This document shows, one piece after another, positions 57,761 to 64,000 of a stretch of DNA of 64,000 nt. This DNA comes from an uncultured Methylococcaceae bacterium. Its GTDB lineage: Bacteria > Pseudomonadota > Gammaproteobacteria > Methylococcales > Methylomonadaceae. The DNA lies in contig CAJAVP010000011.1 in NCBI GenBank assembly GCA_903945375.1, positions 47,093 to 111,092 on the forward strand, written 5' to 3'. Positions within the stretch are counted from its first letter, which is position 1. Each line of letters opens with the position of its first letter. The position numbers were made by a program, and so were the translations under genes. A model generated the notes under the pieces. The model was not told the DNA's origin and ran no database searches. It was given only the letters and a program-made list of their open reading frames with translations.

Positions 57761-60700
57761 ATGGCTCTTGCAACCAAACCCACAACAGCAACATTAATAG
57801 GTAGAACTGGTACTACGGCTGATTACATTATTGGCTCTATGGCTGAAGATATTATTACCGGTGGTTCGTCTGGAACGATAGCGACAACAGCAGATGGTTC
57901 TGACACGATGGCAGGCGGTGCAGGTGACGATATTTATATTGCCAATGATACCGGCGATTCTATTATCGAACTGCCCAATGAAGGCACGGACACCATTTAC
58001 TCAAACGTCACTTTTACACTGCCGTCTGAAGTGGAGTACGGAGCATTAGTGGCGACAACCGCTAAAACGCTCACTGGAAATAATAAAGACAACCGATTAG
58101 ATGGATATGTAAACAGTGTTGCTGATACTTTGATCGGCTTAACGGGTAATGATATTTACTATGTTGGTGCGACTGATGTTGTTCAAGATGGTATTAGCGG
58201 TGGTATAGATTCGACTAGCGGTGGTGGTATAGATACGATTGTTTCAACCGCCGAAATTAATTTATTTACACCAGCTGGGGCAACTGTTAATCCGTTTGCT
58301 AATATCGAAAATGCAATGGTGACAGGTTCGAGTGCTGTTAATATCACCGGCAATAGTTTGCCTAATAAACTCACCGGTAATTCAGGTGCTAATAGGATTG
58401 GTGCTGATACGATTAGTAGTTCATCAGGCTTAGGGAATGACACGCTAGATGGTGGGACGGAAATAACGGCAGCTATTGATACTCTAGTTGGTGGTTTAGG
58501 TGATGATGTTTACATCATTAGAAATTCAACAGACGTTGTTACAGAGGATTCTATTGCAGGGGCAGGTATAGCGGATATCGTTCAGGCCATGGTAACCGGA
58601 TACACGTTGACGACTAATGTTGAAAATCTCACCTTGCTCGGTAATGTCGTCGCTGGAACAGGTAATACTGGCAACAATATGTTAGTGGGGAATGGTGTCA
58701 ATAATTCCCTATCGGGTGGGGATGGTAATGACACACTTAATGGTGGCATTGGCGCTGATACCTTGATTGGCGGTGTCGGCGGAGATCTTTATCTCGTTGA
58801 TAATGCGGGAGACAGTATTACCGAAGACGCTACTATAACCAACAATTTACCCGCCGGTGGTGTCGATACCATTCAGACTAGAGTGAGTTACACCTATCCT
58901 ACGGGGATTGAAAATATTTTCTTGACCGGTGACTCAACCGCTTTAAACATAACCAGTGCCGCTTCCAATAGTACGAGCACGGCAATTACAGGCAATAGTT
59001 ATAATAATTCCTTAACCGGTGGTAATGGCAGTGACAATTTAATCGGTAATGCTGGCAATGATACTCTGACCGGTAGCTCGGGTAATGACACATTGAATGG
59101 CGGTATCGGCAATGATTCGATGGCCGGTGGTGCAGGTGATGACACTTATTTTGTTGACACTATTTCTGATACGCTTTACGAAGATACAGTAACCGGCAGC
59201 GGTACAGATACGCTTTCTTCTTCGAATTTATCTATTGATTTATTAACCGCTGCCGCTGCATCAGGAACGACCTATTCCTTTGCGACGGTGAGTGGCACGA
59301 ATGTGCGTACGGCTTTTGAAAATATCATATTAACCGGAAGCACTTCCCTTGACGCCAAGGGGAACAGTTCTAGCAATAAGATTACGGGTAATAACGGGGT
59401 AAATTCGTTGTCCGGTGGTGAAGGTGCAGATACGCTTGATGGCGGTTACGGTGCAGATACCATGACGGGTGGTTCGGGTAACGATCTTTATGTGGTCGAT
59501 AACCTTTCGGATGTCATCACCGAAACTGTCACCGCTGATACTAGCGACATGATTTCTTCTGCGAATTTATCGATTGATTTATCAGCGGCTACCGCCGCGA
59601 TTAGCGGCACTTACGCAACGAGCTCATATAGTTTCATTGAAAACATCCTATTAACCGGTGCTTTCTCAATGAAAGCCACTGGCAATACATCAGCTAATCT
59701 TATTACGGGTAATACTGGCGGGAACTCTCTGAGTGGTGGAGCGGGCAATGACACGTTGATAGGTGGCGGTGGTAATGACACTTTAGTCGGTGGCGATGGT
59801 AATGACATCTACGTAGTTGATAGTACAACTGATATTGTTTCTGAAGCGGGCACAGATACCAGTGACACGCTTTCTTCATCCGCATTATCAATCGATTTAT
59901 CATTAACCGCTTCAACCAGTACAGTCTATGCTACAAGCACAGGGAGTGCTATTGAGAATATCCTCTTAGCAGATCCTTCAACAGGTACGGCTTTGTCTCT
60001 TAATGCTAAAGGCAATGGTTCAGCGAATACCATCACGGGAAACTCAGCGGCGAATTTATTGGTGGGCGGACTTGGCAATGACATTATCGATGGTGGTGCA
60101 GGTTTTGACACGGTGGATTACTCGACAGCTACCTTGACGAGTACGGCAGGGATCACATTGGTACTCAATACCTCGACTAATGCAACGGTGACTGCGGGTA
60201 CTGCCGACGTGGGTGCGGATACGGTCAAAAATGTTGAAAACGTAATTGGCACCAGTGGTGCTGACACGATTACGGGTGACGCATTAATAAACGTAATTAG
60301 TGGTGGTGAGGGCAATGATACAATCAACGGTGGAGTGGGTGCTGATACAATCAACGGTGGAGTGGGTGCTGATACAATCAACGGTGGAGTGGGTGCGGAC
60401 AGCTTAACGGGTGGTAATGGTGTTGATAAATATATCATTAGCTCAACAGGTCAAACCGCTAGGCCAGATGCAGCTTGGACTGCTGCGGCTAATGGATCAA
60501 CGTTAAGCACCGTTGGTATGGACATTATTACTGTAAATGATACTGACAGTGATATTCTCAGCATAAGTGCTTTTGCTTCGACAGTGACTTCTGTTGTACC
60601 AGTTACTAGCATGATTACAGCAGCTACGGCCTTTGCCGCAGCTGGAACTGCAACAAGTGCTAAAACATGGCTAGGCACGTATTCTGCTGTCACCAATCTT

Positions 60701-60841
60701 TTCACTTCGAGTGCAACCGGAACAGATACCTTGTTAGTGTATGACAACAACGGATCGGCTTCTGGTGGTACTTTGGAATCAGTTGTTTTAGTCGGTGCTT
60801 CAACAACACTCACTGTTTCTGCCGGTGTGTTTACCATTTAA
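57761..60841 (+). CDS. RTX calcium-binding protein 2 (large)
   Basis: 1026 aa, very Thr/Gly/Asp-rich, no Cys seen, no Sec signal. About ten blocks of nonapeptides (GGDGNDTLNGGIGADTL, GGAGNDTLIGGGGND) alternate with YVVDSTTDIVSE units and variable ENILLTG linkers of about 100 residues. Near the end, three identical TINGGVGAD units come from a 27-bp perfect repeat (60318-60398). The C-terminal about 140 residues match those of the RTX protein at 49521, ending GVFTI, likely a type I secretion signal plus surface domain. Ribosome binding site GAGG. Type I secretion genes are not in the window. Confidence 0.85.
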   Translation: MALATKPTTATLIGRTGTTADYIIGSMAEDIITGGSSGTIATTADGSDTMAGGAGDDIYIANDTGDSIIELPNEGTDTIYSNVTFTLPSEVEYGALVATTAKTLTGNNKDNRLDGYVNSVADTLIGLTGNDIYYVGATDVVQDGISGGIDSTSGGGIDTIVSTAEINLFTPAGATVNPFANIENAMVTGSSAVNITGNSLPNKLTGNSGANRIGADTISSSSGLGNDTLDGGTEITAAIDTLVGGLGDDVYIIRNSTDVVTEDSIAGAGIADIVQAMVTGYTLTTNVENLTLLGNVVAGTGNTGNNMLVGNGVNNSLSGGDGNDTLNGGIGADTLIGGVGGDLYLVDNAGDSITEDATITNNLPAGGVDTIQTRVSYTYPTGIENIFLTGDSTALNITSAASNSTSTAITGNSYNNSLTGGNGSDNLIGNAGNDTLTGSSGNDTLNGGIGNDSMAGGAGDDTYFVDTISDTLYEDTVTGSGTDTLSSSNLSIDLLTAAAASGTTYSFATVSGTNVRTAFENIILTGSTSLDAKGNSSSNKITGNNGVNSLSGGEGADTLDGGYGADTMTGGSGNDLYVVDNLSDVITETVTADTSDMISSANLSIDLSAATAAISGTYATSSYSFIENILLTGAFSMKATGNTSANLITGNTGGNSLSGGAGNDTLIGGGGNDTLVGGDGNDIYVVDSTTDIVSEAGTDTSDTLSSSALSIDLSLTASTSTVYATSTGSAIENILLADPSTGTALSLNAKGNGSANTITGNSAANLLVGGLGNDIIDGGAGFDTVDYSTATLTSTAGITLVLNTSTNATVTAGTADVGADTVKNVENVIGTSGADTITGDALINVISGGEGNDTINGGVGADTINGGVGADTINGGVGADSLTGGNGVDKYIISSTGQTARPDAAWTAAANGSTLSTVGMDIITVNDTDSDILSISAFASTVTSVVPVTSMITAATAFAAAGTATSAKTWLGTYSAVTNLFTSSATGTDTLLVYDNNGSASGGTLESVVLVGASTTLTVSAGVFTI
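60318..60398 (+). repeat. Three 27-bp tandem repeats inside the RTX gene
   Basis: Unit ACAATCAACGGTGGAGTGGG followed by TGCTGAT, at 60318, 60345 and 60372; the first two copies are identical and the third differs near its end. Keeps frame (nine residues). Confidence 0.9.
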
Positions 60842-60879
60842 ATCAGTGAATATCCTATCCCGTTAGTTTTGATGTTATA

Positions 60880-60911
60880 ACACCTTGCCTAGATTTATCT
60901 TGGCAGGGTGT
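60880..60911 (+). terminator. Hairpin after RTX protein 2
   Basis: ACACCTTGCC (60880-60889) pairs with GGCAGGGTGT (60902-60911), allowing one G-T pair; only a weak T-rich tail follows. Confidence 0.6.
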
Positions 60912-60954
60912 GTTGCTCTTGTTCCTTAATCTTGGTTTCTAGGTGTCAAGCCCC

Positions 60955-61809
60955 ATGATTAGCAAATACTTCAACCCCTACACCGATTTTGGCTTTAAAA
61001 AACTCTTTGGCGAAGAAGCGAGCAAAGACTTGTTGATTGATTTTCTCAATCAACTGTTACCGCCCAACCATCAAATAGCCGAATTAAGCTTTAAAAATCC
61101 TGAAAACATGGCGGATACCCCGCAAGAGCGACGGGCTATTTTTGATTTATTTTGTGAAAGTGCAACCGGCGAGCGCTTTATCGTGGAAATGCAAAAAGCC
61201 CAGATGAAATATTTTAAAGATCGCTCCTTATTTTATTCGACCTTTCCTATCCGCGAGCAAGGCAAAAAGGGGACGTGGGATTTTAAATTATTGCCGGTTT
61301 ATTTCATTGCTATCTTAGATTTTCAATACGATGAGCGGGAAGAAGAGCGTAAATTTCGACGGGATGTGAGCTTAAAAGATCAAGATGGTGAGGTGTTTTA
61401 TGACAAGCTGCATTTTAAATTTTTACAAATGCCGTTATTTAACAAACAAGCCCATGAATTAACCAGTCATTTTGATAAATGGGTGTATTTTCTGAAACAC
61501 TTAGAAGACTTTGATCAAATCCCCGCGATATTAAACGAGCCAATCTTCCAAAAAGGCTTTGAAATTGCCGAGCTCGCCCATCTCAACAGTGAACAATACG
61601 AGCATTATTTAAAAAGTGTGTTAGAGCACAATGAGGCGAAAGCCAGCCTCGATACCGCATTTTCTCAGGGTAAGCTAGCAGGTAAGATTGAGGGTAAGCT
61701 CGAAGCTATGCACAGTGCCGCCAAAGTGCTTAAATCACAAGGGATTGCCGTCTCGGTTATTGCCTTATCAACCGGACTCACAGAACATGACATCGAAAAC
61801 TTATCGTAA
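60955..61809 (+). CDS. Rpn/PD-(D/E)XK nuclease family (recombination-promoting) protein
   Basis: 284 aa from ATG 60955 (GTG at 60943 is in frame). Starts ISKYFNPYTDFGFKKLFGEE, the Rpn/PDDEXK-2 hallmark. The nuclease core shows RRAIFDLFCES followed by RFIVEMQ, supplying the D and E-x-Q of the active site. The C-terminus has a Gly/Lys-rich repeat (SQGKLAGKIEGKLEAM). Family members are DNA endonucleases that can raise recombination or are called PD-(D/E)XK transposases. Right behind it lies a copy of its own first 33 bases. Confidence 0.88.
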   Translation: MISKYFNPYTDFGFKKLFGEEASKDLLIDFLNQLLPPNHQIAELSFKNPENMADTPQERRAIFDLFCESATGERFIVEMQKAQMKYFKDRSLFYSTFPIREQGKKGTWDFKLLPVYFIAILDFQYDEREEERKFRRDVSLKDQDGEVFYDKLHFKFLQMPLFNKQAHELTSHFDKWVYFLKHLEDFDQIPAILNEPIFQKGFEIAELAHLNSEQYEHYLKSVLEHNEAKASLDTAFSQGKLAGKIEGKLEAMHSAAKVLKSQGIAVSVIALSTGLTEHDIENLS

Positions 61810-61833
61810 CATCTACGGTTCTTAATGCGACGA

Positions 61834-61866
61834 AAGCCCTATGATTAGCAAATACTTCAACCTCTA
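61834..61866 (+). pseudogene. Remnant copy of the Rpn gene start
   Basis: AAGCCCTATGATTAGCAAAT and the next 13 bases repeat the region 60948-60980 around the Rpn start with two differences, then hit a stop (CTCTAA) and diverge. A scar of an earlier tandem copy. Confidence 0.75.
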
Positions 61867-62047
61867 AAGCGAGACATAGTCAGCAATTCTCATTATGACA
61901 TTCAACGTAAAGAAAGAGGGCAGGCTTTGCCCGCAAGTCAATTACGTGCAAGCAGAGCTTGTCCTCCACACGTCATGCCGATTCACGCTAGTGGGTAGCC
62001 TGATTTAACAGCCCCGTTTTGCTCGCCCTTTATCGACCTAATTAAAA

Positions 62048-63526
62048 ATGCACAACCATCCGCACCAAAACCCCAATACGCCGACACATCCGCCCAGTGA
62101 TATCGCCATCACCGTTTCAGAAGGGTTTTGGCAATGGTTGAATGATTTAAATCTCAGCCTCGCTTTCACCACCTACCAAACCAACCGCCTGTTTTTAATC
62201 GGTTGCAAACTTAACGGCAGACTGGCGGTCAATGAACGCCTGTTTGATAAGCCAATGGGACTTTACGCTCATAACGATAGCCTGTACATGGCGTGCCGTT
62301 ATCAACTGTGGCAACTGGAAAACCGTTTGGCGATTGGCGAAACGCATCAAGGCGGTGATCGCTTGTATGTGCCCAGTGTCGCTTACACAACCGGCGATTT
62401 AAATGTCCACGATGTGGTGCTGGATAAACAGCAACAGCTGCTGTTTATCAATACCGATTTCAGTTGCTTGGCAAAGCAACAAGCAGGCTTTAGTTTTGTA
62501 CCGGTTTGGCAGCCGCCTTTTATCAGCAAACTGGCGGCTGAGGATCGTTGTCATCTCAATGGGCTGGCCATGTGCGGCGGCGAACCCACTTACGTCACCG
62601 CTTGTAGCCAAACAGATACACCGGCTGGCTGGCGCAACCATCGTCTTGATGGTGGCATTGTCTTACATCTTCCCAGCAACCAAATTATTGCCACCGGCTT
62701 ATCCATGCCGCATTCGCCACGCTGGTATCGGGGCAAATTATGGCTGCTCAACTCCGGCAGTGGTGAATTGGGTTATCTCGATGGCGAACGTTTTATGCCT
62801 ATAACGTTTTGCCCGGGCTTCGTGCGTGGCTTGGCTTTTTTGGGTGATTATGCCGTGGTGGGGCTGTCTAAACTGCGCTCAAAAACCTTTGGTGGCTTGG
62901 CTTTAGAAACCCGCTTGGCACACGCCGGACAAGAGGCGCACTGCGGTTTAATGGTCATTGACCTCAACACTGGCGACAGCTTGCACAGTTTGCAAATCGA
63001 CGGTGTGGTGGAAGAATTGTTTGATGTGGTTGTGCTGCCCAAGGTACGTCAACCCAGAGCCTTAGGATTTCAGGATGACAGCATCGAACGCTTGGTCAAT
63101 TTTCCCGATTCAGACGGCTTACTCATCACCAAACCGACCGTTAGCCGTCCAAGTTTAAACACCTCATTACAAAAACCTGGCCTGCCGCGCTCTGAGGCAA
63201 AACCAGTCATTCAATATCAGCAGGTTTATCACCTTAATTCTGACAATTTACTGGCTTATGAGGCTCTGACCTATCCTAGCTTAAAAACCCGTTGGCAAAA
63301 CCACGCCCAACGCGGTGAATTATTGGGCGTATCGGCCTCCATAGCCGGAGCAATGATCGGTTTTGCCGTTGCCGAACAGTGGCAGCAAAGCAATGGCGAG
63401 CCTGCCGCCGAATTGCTCTCACTGTTTGTGTTGCCCGTCTATCGGCATCAAGGCATCGCCAGCACCTTGGTTAGACAGTTACAGCGACTGGTAGGGAGGC
63501 CGCTGGGTATAGTTGCTTGCCGATAG
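62048..63526 (+). CDS. TIGR03032-like protein with truncated GNAT domain
   Basis: 492 aa. Residues about 20-345 match the TIGR03032 (DUF4915) type: SEGFWQWLNDLNLSLAFTTY, FDKPMGLYAHNDSLYMACRY, HDVVLDKQQQLLFINTDFSCL, HLNGLAMCGGEPTYVTA, LDGGIVLHLPSNQ, LWLLNSGSGELGYLD. The residues from about 395 look like a GNAT acetyltransferase (AELLSLFVLPVYRHQGIAST is the acetyl-CoA loop) but the chain ends 20 residues after that motif, so the second half of the GNAT fold is missing. The end (GRPLGIVACR) may be read-in from unrelated DNA. Function unknown. Confidence 0.7.
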   Translation: MHNHPHQNPNTPTHPPSDIAITVSEGFWQWLNDLNLSLAFTTYQTNRLFLIGCKLNGRLAVNERLFDKPMGLYAHNDSLYMACRYQLWQLENRLAIGETHQGGDRLYVPSVAYTTGDLNVHDVVLDKQQQLLFINTDFSCLAKQQAGFSFVPVWQPPFISKLAAEDRCHLNGLAMCGGEPTYVTACSQTDTPAGWRNHRLDGGIVLHLPSNQIIATGLSMPHSPRWYRGKLWLLNSGSGELGYLDGERFMPITFCPGFVRGLAFLGDYAVVGLSKLRSKTFGGLALETRLAHAGQEAHCGLMVIDLNTGDSLHSLQIDGVVEELFDVVVLPKVRQPRALGFQDDSIERLVNFPDSDGLLITKPTVSRPSLNTSLQKPGLPRSEAKPVIQYQQVYHLNSDNLLAYEALTYPSLKTRWQNHAQRGELLGVSASIAGAMIGFAVAEQWQQSNGEPAAELLSLFVLPVYRHQGIASTLVRQLQRLVGRPLGIVACR

Positions 63527-63561
63527 GTTTGCTAGAATCGCTACTATTGGGAGAGACCACC

Positions 63562-63843
63562 ATGAGCTTATCACAACCCACTTTTGATGATGTTTGGAAA
63601 TTGATACAAGAAACGAATGCGTCTATGCGAGTCATGTCGCAAGAGTCTGACAGAAAATTGGCTGAATCCAGCGCGGCGTTCAGAAAAGAAATGCAAGAAA
63701 TGCGCGAAATGCAGCAAAAAATGTCGGATGAAACCGATAAAAAACTCAAACAAGCCTCTGAAAGCATCGGTCGCTTAGGTAACAAGCTGGGGGATTTTGT
63801 TGAGGAGATGGTACGTCCTGCGGCGGTGCGGCTGTTCAGGTAG
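63562..63843 (+). pseudogene. DUF3782-like nuclease gene, N-terminal fragment
   Basis: 93 aa from ATG 63562, after GGGAGAG. A coiled coil (KEMQEMREMQQKMSDETDKK) leads into GRLGNKLGDFVEEMVRPAA and VRLF, the linker that precedes the PD-(D/E)XK domain in DUF3782-type proteins. An in-frame TAG (63841-63843) interrupts just there, and translation past it gives RGIDV, the expected next residues, before similarity is lost. Probably a decayed gene; a functional short coiled-coil protein cannot be excluded. Confidence 0.6.
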
Positions 63844-64000
63844 CGCGGCATTGATGTACCAATACTTCGGACAGTTTTAAGCTGCTATAGCCCCGAAGTT
63901 ACAAAGCTCCTCGTAAAGCGGAGATGATTTAATCAAACTCAAGTCCAATGCAAAGTTTGAAGAAATGCGTTCAATCATTAACCTATTGAAAAACCTATGC

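Noticed and set aside
60118..60837. Minus-strand frames opposite the RTX genes
   Set aside because: Low-complexity Pro/Ser/Ala-rich shadows of the Gly/Asp/Thr-rich RTX repeats.

Overview
The window looks like a chromosomal segment of a gammaproteobacterium, most plausibly a type I methanotroph (Methylococcales). Three things suggest this: the acetate kinase-phosphoketolase pair, gammaproteobacterial gene order (nrdR-ribD-ribE-ribB-ribH-nusB-thiL-pgpA; tRNA-fMet-rimP-nusA-infB-rbfA-truB-rpsO-pnp; hflD), and a PEP-CTERM/XrtA-type exopolysaccharide gene set. The assignment is inferred from gene content; no marker such as pmoA or mxaF is present.

Layout. 1-745 is AT-rich and holds repeats but no convincing gene. 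746-8939 (minus strand) is an exopolysaccharide region, read from high to low coordinates: SLBB export protein, outer-membrane barrel, Wzz-type chain-length protein, bacterial tyrosine kinase, ExeA-like ATPase, then a secreted beta-helix protein. Palindromic repeats break it at two places, and no exosortase is in view. 9586-13852 (plus) carries a spermidine-synthase-like protein, a YgiQ radical SAM protein, a low-molecular-weight phosphatase and a dienelactone hydrolase. 13949-17801 is a small signalling island: a poly-HAMP chemoreceptor with a C-terminal zinc-binding domain, a protein with a CheZ-like D-x3-Q motif, and a convergent CheY. 18296-21930 is the acetate kinase-phosphoketolase pair.

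22312-37153 is core housekeeping: riboflavin synthesis with a RibB whose GTP cyclohydrolase II half has lost zinc ligands, NusB, ThiL, PgpA, initiator tRNA, and the translation and RNA metabolism operon ending in PNPase. 37233-42064 (minus) has a glycosyltransferase, DctA, CopA and CopZ. 42165-45749 (plus) has HflD and a three-gene GldA/F/G-like ABC system.

45750-64000 is accessory. It is dense in palindromic and inverted repeats. Two DUF4160/DUF2442 gene pairs and a DUF1640 gene are each separated by copies of one intergenic module. Then comes a surface block: an RTX protein, a major type IV pilin, a six-unit 31-bp iteron-like array in front of an HTH-Sel1 gene, the minor pilins PilV-PilW-PilX, an Asp-rich Cys-containing secreted protein in the slot where PilY1 is usual, a FimT/GspH pseudopilin, and a second, larger RTX paralogue with the same C-terminal domain. 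The right end shows decay: an Rpn-type nuclease followed by a 33-bp copy of its own start, a TIGR03032-like protein with a truncated GNAT tail, and a DUF3782-like gene stopped by an in-frame amber codon.

The most promising places for undescribed biology are the pilin/RTX/Asp-rich surface locus (49521-60841), the 31-bp repeat array with its adjacent HTH-Sel1 gene, and the repeat-separated DUF4160/DUF2442 units. All functions are read from sequence motifs by eye; no database search was run.
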